Assembly: GCA_029204225.1 (NCBI GenBank) | Contig: CM055108.1 | Span: forward strand, 4,588,735-4,652,734 | Direction of reading: 5' to 3' | DNA: 64,000 nucleotides | Source of the DNA: Diphasiastrum complanatum | Taxonomy: Eukaryota; Streptophyta; Lycopodiopsida; Lycopodiales; Lycopodiaceae | Notes under the pieces: generated by a model | Database searches by the model: none | What the model saw: only the letters and a program-made list of their open reading frames with translations | What the model was told of the DNA's origin: nothing | Translations under genes and position numbers: made by a program | In this document: positions 44,761 to 57,801 of the stretch, in pieces | Numbering within the stretch: position 1 is the stretch's first letter | Layout: each line of letters begins with the position of its first letter

Positions 44761-46308
44761 ATGATTGGTCATCTACAACATATGAAGAGTCCGATCGTGT
44801 TCCAATCTTGCCGAAAGGGCACTAAACAAGATCAACCGATATAATCAATTGGGGTCAAGCACTGGCCACTGTGGATTGTGTTGATTCCAATAGATGCCGC
44901 TCTGCAGAAGACACATATATTCTACCATCTTCTACGGACATAGAGACGCCCATCATTCCATTAATGATGATAGATCCAATTCCTATAGCTTGGTGCCCAG
45001 GAGAACCTAGTATCTCTGCTGCCCACGTTTCGGAAGACGGTATTCTTTCGTTGAATGATGAAGTCGTGACTGACGAACACGGTCTCTCAACAAAGTGACC
45101 TATTAGTCAAAACCTAAGATCTACCAATGAGACATGTATCCAGACAAAGTTTGGGATACAATGAACGAAAAATTGATTTGAGAGGCAACCACATCGCCTC
45201 CTCAACAAACCAGAAAACCTCGGTTACAAAAAAACAAAATCATCGACACAAAACTAACCGAGAGACAAAAACAAATGCATGAAAAGCTTAAACAGCCCAT
45301 CAACCCGTTGTCCGAACAACAAAAGGACCATCCTTTCGATAGAGCTTCGACATTTGGTAGCGCATTCATATCGATGATTCCCAAAGGTCTAGAGAACTTT
45401 GTGGAACTCTTTTTGACCTACCAAGCAAATTCAAAGATTTCACACTTGATGACGTGGTCATCCAGTTGCCGCAATTCCAACGGGAACCGACACAAGCTTC
45501 CCAATCCTTTGAAGGACCAGCAAAGACCGTACAACTCAATCTTAAAGATCCTGATGAGGACATGGATCGTATCGTTCATGTCAGAGCCCACCTCACACCA
45601 GGTCAATTTCTTGATCTGAAAACCTTACTACACAAATACAGAGATGTATTTGCCTGGAATTATACACAAATGAAGGGGGTCCCACCTAAAATAGCCGTCC
45701 ACACTATTCCTTTAGAGGAGAATGCTAAGCCTATTCGGGCTAAGCCTTACTGTTGTAACCCGGTTTATTGTGAACGGATTGACGAAGATATCAAGAAGCT
45801 CCTCGATGCTGGTTTCATTTATGAAGTCCAGCACACAGATTGGGTCTCAACCATTGTGGTGGTTCCCAAGAAAAATACCAAGCTTTGTATATGCGTTAAT
45901 ATCAAAAACCTTAACGCGGTTACTAAAAAAGACCACTTCTCGTTACTCTTAATGACACAAATACTTGAGGAAATGGCAGGAGCTGAAGCTTTCAACTTCT
46001 TAGATGGTTTTAGTGGCTATTTTCTAGTTCAAATAGCCCTTGAAGATAAACACAAGACAACCTTTGCGACGGAAAACAACGTTTATGCTTATAATGTCAT
46101 GCCTTTTGGCTTATGCAACGCCCCTTCCACATTTCAACGTGTCATGCAAATGGCGTTCCAAGATTTGTTACATCGAATTGTCGAGATTTATCTCGATGAT
46201 TTGGGTGTACATTCTTCTGCAGATAAACACCTCGAAGCCCTTGAAAAAATATTCATTCGCTGTCGTAGGTTCGGTATATCACTAAACCCTGAAAATTGCC
46301 AAATCTAG
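44761..46308 (+). pseudogene. Gypsy linker and reverse transcriptase with intact catalytic motif
   Basis: A linker (44761-45450) with several stops leads into a long open frame from about 45454. It has FEGPAKTVQLNLKDPDEDMD, LTPGQFLDLKTLLHKYRDVF, FIYEVQHTDWVSTIVVVPKK, CICVNIKNLNAVTKKDHFSL, FLDGFSGYFLVQIALEDKHK, VMPFGLCNAPSTFQRVMQMA and the catalytic IYLDDLGVHS (about 46185). It ends at a TAG at 46306. This is the best preserved RT in the window (284 open residues). Upstream deletions and downstream lesions still prevent a functional polyprotein. Confidence 0.93.
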
Positions 46309-48349
46309 GTCAACCATGGAGTTGTTCTAGGACATTATTTCCAAGGATGGTATTTCTACCGATCTTTCAAAGATCAAAGTTATAGTTGAGATGCCTTTAC
46401 TTGCAACCATGAAAGAAGTTTACTTCCTCGGCCATACTAATTATTACCGCATCTTCATAATCGACTACGCCAGTAAGTCAAGACTCATTTATTTAGTTGT
46501 GGTCGACCCTAGATGGGTGGACCAAAGAACGCATAAAAGCTTTTGAGGACTTAAAAACAGCGCTTACTATCGCACCCATATTTCGTTCTCCAGATTACAC
46601 GAAGGAATTCCACGTGCATACAGGCCTTGGCATTTTGCGAGTAAATTTTTTGCGAGTTTTGTGAGTTTCTTTCTTGCCATCATTCAACAAAATCCCACTA
46701 AGAATTTTTTTTTTTCAAATTGAAGTTTTTTTTGGCAGCCAATCAGATAGCACGCCGGCGTGCCAAGCGGCACACTGGGTTTTTTTTTTTTTGTGCAACC
46801 AACCCAGAGCACGCCGATGTGCTATCTTGGTTGGTTGCAAAAAAAATTTCTCATTTCATATAGCATGCCGGTGTGCTATCTTTAAAGGATGTAATTTTTT
46901 TTTTAGTTGTTTTACTTAGCACATTGGCTTACTATGTTGGGAGGTATAAATAAATATTCTAAAATAATGGTTTTACTCAAAATTTGGTTCTCAAATGTGT
47001 CAAAATAGCTTTTCTATTTTATAATTTACTTGGCTAGCTCACCGGCATGCTAGCCGAATCAGATCCAAAAGAAATTTATTTTTTCAAAAAGTTTTTCAAA
47101 AAAACTTCATGTTTTTGAAATAAAAAATTTGCAGGCTAGCACGCCGGCATGCTAACTTTTACAACTTCAAGGATAGTTTAAAAAAAGAAAAGTGAACCTG
47201 TATTGATAGAGTAACAAAGTTTTTTTTGTGATGGACGTATTTAGAATATGATTGATAGTCAAATTTTTAAATATGCATCAAACCATCATTCTTGTTCTTA
47301 CAAAATCATGTAGTGGCATAGACAGAGTAGCACACCATGTGCTACCATTTTGTTGGAGCATCTCATGGAAGAACTCGCAAAAACTTTACTTGTAGAATGT
47401 CAAAACCCTGTGCATACCGACGCAAGTAAGTATGCCATAGGAGGAATCCTAGCACAACCGGACGAATATGAAAAAGATTTTTCGATACGTTTCTTGAGCA
47501 GACAACTGGTGCCTGCTAAAGTAAACTATACAACAACCGAGAGAGAAGCACTAGCCATGGTATATGCCGTACAACAACTCCGCCACTATTTACTAGGCCA
47601 AACCTTTACTTTCTACACAGACCATCAAGCATTGTTATATATTGTTTATAAATCCTGTAAAATCGGACGCATAGCTCGATGGCTCTTAATACTTTCCACA
47701 TAGTCGTCAAGAAAGGCACACAACACTTCATGGCAAACCATCTTTCCAAACTTCCCAATGCTGAAAAGGCTGATGCACCAGTCAACGACGATCTACCTGA
47801 TGCATGCCTTTTCCAGATCGATGTCACTCCCCTATGGGATGAGGAAATCACTCAGTTCCTTACAATTGGTAGACTCAAAGAAGGGCTAAATACAGTGGCC
47901 AAGAAAAAATATTTGCTCAAGGTATCACCCTTTCAACTTATCACAGGACAATTATATAAAAGGGGTGTTGACGATATTATACGCAGATGCACTTATGAAT
48001 CTGAGATACGACCTATCATATCTCAAGCACATGAGGGCATTGGTGGCGGTCACTTCTCGGTCGAAGCGACTTCCAAGATCATACTTAGAGCAGACTTATG
48101 GTGGCCAACGTTGTTTAAGGATACATTCGCTATCATAAACAAATGTAATGGTTGCCAACGAGCCAAAAAGACTACAAAAGCACAATTCACACCGCTTATC
48201 CCCATTATAGAAGATGAAGCCTTCCATAAGTGGGGTATAGACTTTGTTGGGCCCATCAGCCCAGTAGCCAAAAATACCCAAGCACGCTATATCCTGATCG
48301 CAACCGATTATGCAACCAAGTGGGTGGAAGCTGATAAAATTTCAGTTTA
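46309..48349 (+). pseudogene. Gypsy RNase H and integrase, interrupted by a hAT-like MITE
   Basis: RNase H starts degenerate (HGVVLGHYF; then frameshifted FRSPDYTKEFHVHT to 46621). It resumes after the insertion at 47410 with VHTDASKYAIGGILAQPDEY, FLSRQLVPAKVNYTTTEREA and HYLLGQTFTFYTDHQALLYI. A stop at 47701 is followed by the rest: [48 protein letters not shown] and [14 protein letters not shown], where homology ends near 48340, before the second catalytic Asp. The - strand Copia B lies beyond. Confidence 0.92.
46622..47409. mobile_element. Nonautonomous hAT-like MITE (788 bp)
   Basis: It interrupts Gypsy RNase H and is flanked by the perfect 8-bp duplication GTGCATAC (46614-46621, 47410-47417). 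Ends AGGCCTTGGCATT and (reverse complement) AGGGTTTTGACATT extend into about 38-bp imperfect terminal inverted repeats containing AGTAAA.TTTTTGCGAGTT. An 8-bp duplication with AGGG-type ends fits the hAT superfamily. No transposase ORF is seen. Inside are six or seven near-palindromes of the form TAGCACGCCGGCGTGCTA: 46748, 46807, 46861, 46917 (weak), 47035, 47137 and 47328. Confidence 0.88.
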
Positions 48350-48423
48350 AAGGACATTAATGATTGTACTTAACAATCATAGAGAGTTATTGGTTGCTTA
48401 ATCAATGGATCTATCAAGTTCTA

Positions 48424-49171
48424 CACTTTAGATCTTGATCTAGATTCACTACACTTAGATTTAAGCAAGAGCAATGGATCAAAATTTCATAAACTAGTGA
48501 GAGTGGCCTCACACGTATGGACTACTATCCACTGTATGGCCTGCACCTGAAACTTTGGTTCTTGATAGCAATCATTCAATAAAATCACAATTCTATTGAC
48601 TAGAAATCTCACAAAAGTGTAGAATGCAAAAGTCTCATCAATTTCATTAGCAAAATGATGAGCCGTTTATGGATCAAGTACATCCATGAGTCTGGTACAG
48701 TCCAGCAGGTCTTCACACGTGTGAAGAGTGCCACATCACTCAGATCTATCCAGTTGATCCATCCTTGATAACCTTCTAGAATATGGCTAAAGTCCAAAGA
48801 GCTACTCTCTTAGAATATAGGAATATTCTCTACAAAATAGGATCTAAGAAAAATGGTCAACTCTTATCTTCTAGAACTCTATACACACGTGTGAACATCC
48901 ACTTGCCATGTGGGAGCATTTACTCATGCAGATGCAAGGAAAAACTAATTTCTAAGTGACTAGTCAACTTGACTAAAAACTAGTCATATCATGTTCACAC
49001 TTAACTTGATTGATACAAAATCAAAATAGATATTTACAAGTATGAAAAATACTTTCTTTCACACGTGGGAACAGGTTCCACACATGTGAAATCAGATCAT
49101 GAACATTGTTCTCATGGTTGATCTTGATTTACAATTAAAAAATGACAAGTGAGAAGTGACAATTTTCAACA
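48424..49171 (-). repeat. 3' LTR of Copia element B
   Basis: On the - strand, purine tract AAAAGTGAGGAG is followed by TGTTGAAAATTG at 49171. Homology with the other LTR (53157-53838) runs leftward to 48424. It contains CACACGTGTG-type palindromes at about 48716, 48886, 49060 and 49080. The LTR's other end is not clear; the 48350-48423 flank holds a small hairpin (ATGATTGT/ACAATCAT). Confidence 0.82.
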
Positions 49172-49181
49172 CTCCTCACTT

Positions 49182-52100
49182 TTAACTTGGCAAATCTAAT
49201 GCACATCTATCTACAATTCCAAGAGCATATCTTAACTTAAAAAATGGATTTTTGGATAATGGCTTGGTTAAGATATCAGCTATGCATTCGGATGATGGTA
49301 CATAGTTTAGTTGCACCTCCTTGGATTGTACCTTCTCCCTCACAAAGCGATGAGCTATCTCAATATGCTTTGTTCTAGCATGGAAGATTGGATTAGAAGC
49401 AATTTGTTGAAAAGCTTGATTGTCACAATATATGTAAGGGATCTCCTCGGCCTCTAGCACATGTAGCTCCATCAAGAGTCTTATTAGCCATAGGAGCTCT
49501 TTGGTTGTTGAAGTCAATGCCTTGTACTTGGCTTCACAAGAAGATAGTCAGATAGTATCTTGCTTTTTGGAAAGCCAAGATATTACTCCTCCACAAAGGA
49601 ATGTTGCAAATGCACTAATGGACTTTCTATCCATCTTGTCACCTACAGAATCTGAATCCGAGTAGGCTCTCAAGTGAAAGTTAGATCCTTCATAAAGTAT
49701 GCCAAAAAATCTAGTACTAGAAACATATCTAAGCACTCTCTTGGCACTTTTCCAATGATGCACTAAAGGAGCTTGCATACTTTGACTCAACTTGCTTACA
49801 CAAAAAATTAAGTCAGGTCTAGTGATGGTTAAATAGATTAGGGAGCCTATAAGCTTTCTAAAGAGGGTGATGTCCTCAAAGGATGCTTCATCACCTTCAT
49901 TAGTTGCTTTCACAACATGCTCCATAGGGGTGTCAATCGCCTTGCAATCTTTCATACCAAAATTTTCAAGAATGGAAGTAGCCTTACTTTGATTGACTTA
50001 TGAAAGTACAATTGCTACTTCTAGACACTTCTATCCCAAGTATAAACTTTAGGCAGCCTAGACCTACCATCTTGAAATCACTAGATAATCAACTTTTACT
50101 TTGCTTATGCCTTCATCATCATTTCCTATCATAATGATATCATCAACATAAAGCACCAAAATGATGATCTTTCCTTCATTACATTTGAAATATAAAGAAG
50201 TTTCATAAGCACTTAGTACAAAGCCAAGGGAATAGTGAAAATCATGCAACCTAGAGTACCAAGCTCTAGGTGCTTGCTTCAAGTCATATAGGCTCTTCCT
50301 TAAGTAGCACAATTTTTGCTCCTCACCAACCTTGATGAAGCCCTCGGGTTGCATCATGTAGATTTCCTCTTCTAAGAAGCCATTCAAGAAAGCATTTGTC
50401 ACATCCATTTGGTAGAGATCCCACTTGAATAAAGTAGCAATGCAAATGATTAATCTAATAGCTACAAGCTTAGCTATAGGTGCAAATGTTTCTTCATAAT
50501 CCAATCCTTTTACTTGAAGAAATCCTTTAGCAACAAGCCTAGCCTTGTACTTACTAATAGATCCATCTTGATTGTACTTTATTCTATAAATCCACTTACA
50601 TGCAAGTGGCTTCTTCCCTCTTGGAAGATTTACAAGATTCCAAGTATGATTTTCTTCTAATGCATCATAGTCTACTTGCATTGCATCTCTCCAAACTTTG
50701 GATCTATATGCTTCTTCAAAAGATGATGGTTCTTCAAGCAATGTAGCTAAGACGGAGTAAGAGGTAGAAGATGTAGAGTCTTCCTTTTGCTTTCCCTTGT
50801 CCACATAGGTGAGCCTTGAGGGCTCAGCCTTGCTTCTTGATGATCTTCTCGGCCCTCTTTGACTAGGATCCTTGTCCCCATCCTCGGGTTTGTCAAGATC
50901 CTCCTCGAGTTTGTCAAGATCTTCAATGCACAATGGGTTAGATCCATTAGACAAGCTTTTAGCAAATTGTGACTCATCAAAAAGTACATCCTTGTTTACC
51001 TTTACTTTCTTGGATATAGGAATATATATCCTATAGCCCTTGCTATTTTCTCCATAGCCAACAAAAATCCCTTTGAAGGAGGTAGCATCTTCCTTCCTTC
51101 TTGTCTCCAAAGGGATGTGGACATAACAAATACATCCAAAGATTTTAAAATCTTTTACATTGGGTTTCTTACCAAACAAAGTTTGATAAGGTGAGATCCC
51201 ATCAATAGCACTACTAGGAAGTCTATTACACAAGTAATTAGCACATGTTATAGCTTCTCCCAAAATGAATGGGAAGTGATGCATCAAGTCTTAAAGACTT
51301 TGCACATTCACATAGACTCCTATTTTTCCTCTCGGCCACCCCATTTTGCTGGGGGTTGTAGGAACAAGTGTATTGCAATTTACTGCCATTGATCTCACAA
51401 AAGTCTTTCATTTTATTGGAGGTGTACTCACCTCCATTATCACATCTTAGTGCTTTGATGGAAGTACTAAGTTGCTTCTCAACTAGAGACTTGAATCTAA
51501 TGAAAGCTTCATATACAAGACTTTTCTTTGATAGTAACTCAATCCATGTGAATCTAGTACAATCATCTATAAAAGTTACATACATCAAGGCACCTCCATT
51601 ACTTGCATGTGAAAAACTATGTACATCAGAATGTATGAGATTTTGTGTGACTTTGCAAGGCCACATGCCTCACACATCTTTTCACACTTTTTGAAAGCTC
51701 TTGGTAGGCCGAGAGCTAGTTCCTTGCTTGCCATTGCCTCCATGGATTGAAGATAGGATGGCCTAATCTCTTATGCCAAAGCTCCAATTTGCAAACCATT
51801 CTTGAAGTGTACATCTAGTCCATTGTCCATTGATTGTCCTACACTAAGCAATTTTCTTGAAATGGTAGGAACATACAAAACATTATCTAGATCTATCCTT
51901 CTAGATGTGCCTAAGCAAAGAGGAATAAATTTTATGCCATCTATCTTGCATTCTTGATCACTAGCAGTGTATATTGACTTCTTAGAGTCATTACAAGAGA
52001 GAAGAGTAGAAAAATAATGCTTGTTAAAAGACATGTGGGAACTAGCCCCACTATCTATCCACCATGTGTCTTGACTTGAAGTTGGTGTAGATGCAACTAT

Positions 52101-52981
52101 TCAGAATGTGTTGAATCCATCCTCATCTTCTTCCTCTTGAGCAATGTTCCCTTGATCTCCATTTGCTTGTTGATTCTTCTTCAAGTAACATTCTGAGGCA
52201 AAGTGTCATTTCTTCCCACAAAAGAAACACTTGAGCTTTGCCTTGTTCTTCACCTTGCCTTTGGAAGTTGATCCTCCATTCTTCATCTCGGCCTCCTCGC
52301 CTTGATTCTTCTTGAATGGATGTTGTTTCTTCTTGCCTTTGGATGTAAAGTTTGATTTCTCCTCTCCTCCATTAAGTGACATGCCTTCCATTCTTGTCTT
52401 AAGGTGTAGGAGTCTACTCTCCTCGGCCACAAGAACATTGTGCAACTTTTCAATGGATGGAAGAGTGTCTTGAATAGCAAATGATTGGACCAAGTTGGTG
52501 AACTCATCACCTAGGCCATTCAATATGATTTGTACTAGCTCTTGATCTTGGATATTCTCTCCTATAACACTCAATTCCTTGTTAAGAGATTTGATCCTAA
52601 GGACATACTCTTGTCCACTCTCTCCACTTCCTTTCATGCTTTAAAAACATTGATTTCTTAGCATGAGGATTCTGGAAGTGTTATTAGATTCATAGATACT
52701 CTTTAATGAATCCCAAGCCTCTTTTGATGAGGCACAAGAAGACACCTCCTTCAAGAGGTCATTGCATACATTCAACTTTATGCAATATGTAGAGCTAATC
52801 TTGCTCTCTTCTTGTATTTGGTTTGTTCTTGGGCAGCTTGAGGCTCTTCCTCAACTCCTAGGACTATGTCAAAGAGGTCATGGATCACTAGGAGTGATTA
52901 CATCCTCACTTTCCAAATGGAATAATTTGTGGAAGTGAGTCTCTCACTTGATTCCAACAAATAACCACCCTGGATGACATT
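49182..52981 (-). pseudogene. Ty1/Copia element B, nearly full internal region
   Basis: From right to left: gag with start near 52979 and early stops, then SGESGQEYVLRIKSLNKELS and ELVQIILNGLGDEFTNLVQS; zinc knuckle CFFCGKK-stop-HFASEC; protease WWIDSGASSHM with intact D-S-G; gag-pre-integrase LWHKRLGHP then frameshift; integrase with IHSDVH, LRCDNGGEYTSNKM and QQNGVAERKNRS (full D,D,E); RT with [38 protein letters not shown] and LYVDDIIMIG (50150 region); RNase H with ITRPDLIFCVSKLSQSM, KDCKAIDTPMEH and CIADILTKPLSKN, stop at 49182. It is the most complete Copia here but has several stops and frameshifts. Confidence 0.94.
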
Positions 52982-53156
52982 GTAGAATGAATGCTCTTCT
53001 AAAATCACAAAGATTTCTGAATTTTAAAGATCTATGAAAGGCCTAAAGCTCACAAGATTGCCTATAGCCTTGTCTTTATCAAACTAGCACACAAGCTTGA
53101 ATGATACACAACTAGATCTTGACAAAAATTCCTAGCTTTCACTCTCACAAATTTTT

Positions 53157-53838
53157 ACTTTAGGTCTTGATCTAGATTCACTACACTTAGATTTAAGCAA
53201 GAGCAATGGATCAAAACTTCATAAACTAGTGAGAGTGGCTTCACACGTGTGGAGTACTGTCCACTGTATGGCCTGCACCTAAAACAACAAGTACTCTGGT
53301 TCTTGATAGCAATCATTCATAAAAATCACAATTTTATTGACTAGAAATCTCACAAAAGTGTAGAATGCAAAAGTCTCATCAATCTCATTAGCAAAATGAT
53401 GATCCTTTTATTACAACGTGTGAAGAGTGCCACATCACTCAGATCTATCCATTTGATCCATCCTTGATCCTTATCCAAAGTTGACCTTCTAGCATATGGC
53501 TAAAATCCAAAGAGCTAGTCTCCTAGAATATAGGAATATTCTCTACAAAATAGGATCTAAGAAAAATGGTCAACTCTTATCTTCTAGAACTCTATACACA
53601 CGTGTGAACATCCACTTGCCATGTGGGAGCATTTAGTCATGCACATGCAAGGAAAAGCTGATTTCTAGGTGACTAGTCGACTTGACTAAAAACTAGTCAT
53701 ATCATGTTCACACTTAACTTGATTGATACAAAATCAAAATAGATATTTACAAGTATGAAAAATACTTTCTTTCACATGTGAGAACAGGTTCCACACGTGT
53801 GAAATCAGATCATGAACATTGTTCTCATGATTGATCTT
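53157..53838 (-). repeat. 5' LTR of Copia element B, truncated
   Basis: It matches the LTR at 48424-49171 closely with small indels (about 42 bases near 48665-48710 are missing here), but lacks the last 33 or so bases, so TGTTGAAAATTG is gone and a + strand Copia RT starts immediately at 53839. No primer site is visible next to its inner edge. Confidence 0.82.
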
Positions 53839-55297
53839 TATTTACAATATAATAAATGGAAGCTTGTGGATCTTCCTCATGGAAGAAAGCAACTTGAGTG
53901 CAAATGGATCTATAGATTGAAGTACAATCAAGATGGGAGCATCAACAAACACAAGGCAAGGCTAGTGGCAAAGGGGTTCTTGCAAACCAAGGGAGTAGAT
54001 TTTGATGAAACTTTTGCTCCTGTTGCTAAGCTAGTTTCTATAAGGTTGATTATTTCTCTTGCAACTTCAACTTGATGTGACTAATGCATTTCTCAATGGA
54101 TATTTGGAAGAGGAGATCTTCATGAGGCAACTCAAGGGTTTCATCAAAGAAGATCAAGACGAAAAAGTGTGTTTGTTGCTAAGAAGCCTGTATGGGCTTA
54201 AGCAAGCACCTAGAGCTTGGTACTCTAGGTTGAATACTTTCTTGAACTCTATTAAGTTTGTTGTAAGTGATTATGATCCTTCTTTGTACTTAAGATTCAA
54301 TGATGGTAAGATCATCATTCTCATTTTGTATGTTGATGACATTATCCTTAGTGGAAATGATCATGATGGTATACAAGAAGTGAAAGTAGCATTGTTTAAG
54401 GAGTTTAAGATGGTGGACCTTGGTAATCTTCATTTCATATTAGGAATAGAAGTCTCAAAGGCAAGGATTTGAGTTTTATTTGTCAATCCAAATATGATTC
54501 TTCTATCTTAGAAAAGTTTGAAATGAAAGATTGTAAAGGAGTAGAAACTCCTATGGAGCAAAATGTAAAAGTTTCCAATATATGAAGCATCCTTTGAGAA
54601 CATCACACTATATAGGAGACTTGTAGGCTCCTTGATCTATCTTACTATAACTAGGACTGATCTAAGTTATAGTGTAGGTAAACTAAGCCAATTTATGCAA
54701 AATCCATTGGTTTGTCATTGGAAAAATGCAAAAAGGGTGTTGATGTACATCTCGGCCACCAAGAACTTTGGCATTTTATATGATGGATCTAATCTTGCCT
54801 TAAGGGCATATTCAGATGCTGATTTTGCAGGTGATAAGGTGGATAGGAGGTCCACAATTGCTTTTGTTACCTTCCTTTGCAATGACATAGTGTCTTGGCT
54901 TTCCAAAAAGCAAGATACTATTTCTCTATCTTCAACCGAATCGGAATACAAGGCACTAACATCCACAACAAAGGAGATCCTATGGTTGAAGAGGCTTTTG
55001 GTGGAGTTGCAAGTCATGGAGGCCGAGGAGCAGCCAATAATATTTTGTGACAACCAATCAAGCCAAGCATTAGCAACCAATCCCACATTCCATGCAAGGA
55101 GCAAGCACATAGAGATTGCTCACCATTTTGTGAGGGAAAAGGTTCAAGCAAAGGAGATCAAGCTACATCATGTGTCTTCTTCAGATTGCCTTGCTGATCT
55201 ACTCACTAAAGCCTTGCCAAAGGCTTCATCTATCAAGTTAAGATCAGCCTTAGGAGTTGTAGATAGATGTACTATAGTTGTATCATGTAAAAATTGA
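53839..55297 (+). pseudogene. Ty1/Copia RT and RNase H (element E)
   Basis: It starts inside RT at [20 protein letters not shown], then [21 protein letters not shown] frameshift near 54062 is followed by [37 protein letters not shown] and the catalytic LYVDDIILSGN (about 54330). After a frameshift near 54466 and a stop near 54583 the RNase H is open: YLTITRTDLSYSVGKLSQFM, RAYSDADFAGDKVDRRSTIA, LSSTESEYKALTSTTKE, HARSKHIEIAHHFVREKVQA and CLADLLTKALPKAS, stop at 55295-55297. Gag to integrase is absent. Confidence 0.93.
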
Positions 55298-55301
55298 GGA
55301 G

Positions 55302-55457
55302 TGTTAGAATTTAGCAATTTTCACATGGTTTTTGATGTATATTAGACATCTATGTGGATCCACACGTGTGAGGACCTGTCCACATTGCATATCCATGTAA
55401 CTAAATTAGTTATTGAGGAGAATGTGGGATGTGCCAAAGTGCTTGGATCCTGTGGAT
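55302..55457 (+). repeat. Truncated 3' LTR of Copia element E
   Basis: After the pol stop comes AATTGAGGAG, then TGTTAGAATTTAGCAATTTT at 55302. CCACACGTGTGAGG is at 55359-55372. It is cut at about 55457, where the - strand Copia D integrase end begins. Confidence 0.8.
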
Positions 55458-57801
55458 ATAACGTTTCATCTATCCACAAATCCAAGTTTTTCTTTCCTTC
55501 TGCCCTGTTGAGAACGATCCTTAGCAGATATTTGAATTCCTTTGCCTCCTCTTCTCTGCAAAGGTGCCAAATCAATAGGGATATCCACATGTAGACGACT
55601 CACTATGATTTTATTAGTATCCATATTGAACAACCTATAGCCCTTGCTTTCGCTACTATAACCAACAAATATGCATTTAACTCCTTTATCATCAAGCTTG
55701 GTTCTTAGCTTATCGGGAATGAAAGCATAAGCCATGCAACCAAAGATGCATAAGTGAGAAACAGTAGGCTTCTTACCATACCAAACTTCATAAGGAGTCA
55801 ATACCTTCAAGGCTTTAGTAGGACACCGATTACTAATGTAAGCTGCCGTTATAATCACTTCAACCCAAAACTTGTGAGGTAGGCCCTTTGCCTTGAGCAT
55901 GCATCGAGCCATCTCCATGATAGTGCAATTCTTTCTTTCGGCAACACCATTTTGTTGAGGTGTGTAAGGGGTTGTCATTTTATGATGGATACCTTTGCTT
56001 TGAAGATAAGTACCGAACGTATTCTTTATATATTCCCCTTCTCGGTCGGTATGTAAGATCTTCAAAGAGTGCCCAAACTGATTTTTTATCATTGCTAGAA
56101 AATCCTTAAAGCATTGAAAAACTTCAGATTTTGCCAGGACAATCCATGTAGATCTTGAAAGCTCATTAATAACTGTAACAAAGTATTTACACCTTCTAAT
56201 GGATTCGGTCCTCATTGGACCACATACATCACTATGAACCAAATCAAATTTGCCATCAACTCTAATAGTTCCATCAATTGGAAAAGCTTGCCTTTGAAAT
56301 TTTCCAAGTATGCATCATTCGCAACATGTCCTTTGGGATGCTCAATATTAGGAATGTTTTCAACCATATTGAATCTCTTCAACATCTTCAAGCTAGCAAA
56401 GTTGAGATGTCCAAACCTAGAATGCCATAATTCAGCCAACTCCAAAGAATGTGAACTTGATGCAACAAGACAAAAAGATGATGAAGCTCTTCGCTCATAG
56501 GTATCCATAAGGAACAATCTACCACATAATGTTCCCAAAGCAATGATCATAAGAGCTCCCTTTTTGTCTTTGATAAGACATTTGTCTTCTTTGAATTCCA
56601 CGACCAATCCTTGGTTCATAATTGTAGAAACTGAAATGAGATTCTTTTTTGTTTTTGGAACATAAAGTACATTATGAATGTAGTTCTCCTCACCATTGAG
56701 TAAGATAATGGGGATCACTCCAATACGTTTGATAGGATAAGAGGTGTTATCAACACCTTGAACTTTGCTTCCATCATGCACTTTTACAAGCTTTGTGAAG
56801 ACTTCTTTGTGATAAGTCATATGGCGTGTGGCACCGCTATCAATCACCCAATCAATAGATGAAAAAACAGCAACTTGTAAAGCTGAAGATGAGCTGTTTT
56901 CTGCTGAAAAATCAGAAAGATTTGAAGTGGCAGAAATCTCGTCTTTAGGAGAGATGAGATTATTAGTTACAAAAGCATAATCATTTTTGAAAAGATTATC
57001 CCCCTTGTCAAATTTTTGTTCCAAAGTAATGATTGCGGTACTTGTATCGTTACCTTTCTCTTTTACCTTTGCAAGTCTCTTCCTACATTCTTTGATGTAA
57101 TGCCCAAACTTCTTGCAGTATTGGTACTTACCCTTCTTCTTGGAGCCTTGCCTTTGCCTTTGTCTTTTGCAAAGAAAGCTTGATCTTCTTGTTCACCAAA
57201 GTTGATCCTTGTTTGCTCTTCTTGAAGAAGTAAGTCCCTAAGAGAAATGCTCAACGATTACACAAATGGAAGGTAATAATTAGGAAGAGAGTTGAGAGTA
57301 ATAGATACAAATTGTGAGTTCTCAATCACCTCATCAATACTAAGAAGCTCCTCTTGAAGATCCTTGATCTTCGTCAAGTGGTTTGTAAGCAAATCACCTT
57401 CTTGCATCTTCAAGATAGAAAGTTGATTTCGAAGATATACCAATCTTTACTTGAAACATCTTGGCAAGAGTCTCCAAAGCACTTTTGGAAGTCTTGCATG
57501 ATATAATATGAGAAAGGATAGATCTCTTCATTGATAATGCAATGATGGAATTTGCTTGTGCATCTCGTCGATCCCACTTCTTTTGCTCATCGGAAGACAC
57601 CTTCGTAGATGATGAAGTAGTTGTTTTAGATGGTGTAATAGGTGCCAAGGTAGGCAGCCTCTCTTCGTCACCATTCACTACTTCCCACAAACCTTTAACA
57701 ATTAGAAAGTTCTTTATCATGTAGCATCACAAGGAATAGTTTGTGCCATCTAGTCTATCTTCATTAAATAAAGAACCAATAGACTCTGATTCTTTAGCCA
57801 T
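55458..57801 (-). pseudogene. Ty1/Copia element D, gag to integrase
   Basis: The gag start is at 57801 (MAKESESIGSLFNEDRLDGT), with a stop near 57722. It continues with [39 protein letters not shown] and MKIKDLQEE-like sequence. The zinc knuckle has its first Cys replaced (YQYCKKFGHYIKEC, near 57120). Protease WVIDSGATRHMTYH has intact D-S-G (about 56850). Gag-pre-integrase LWHSRFGHLNFASLK has the later Cys pair lost (VANDA). Integrase: [24 protein letters not shown] and QQNGVAERKN keep D,D,E; then [20 protein letters not shown] and [16 protein letters not shown] and RNase H are gone at 55458. It is the sister of element C in PhzF intron 2. Confidence 0.93.

Noticed and set aside
45454-46308. 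Functional Gypsy reverse transcriptase
   Set aside because: Although 284 residues are open with YLDD intact, the protease active site is deleted, gag is inverted, RNase H is interrupted and integrase truncated.
48350-48423. Exact end of Copia B and its target duplication
   Set aside because: No TG/CA terminus or matching duplication could be found between the Gypsy break and the LTR homology; the outer right end is deleted too.
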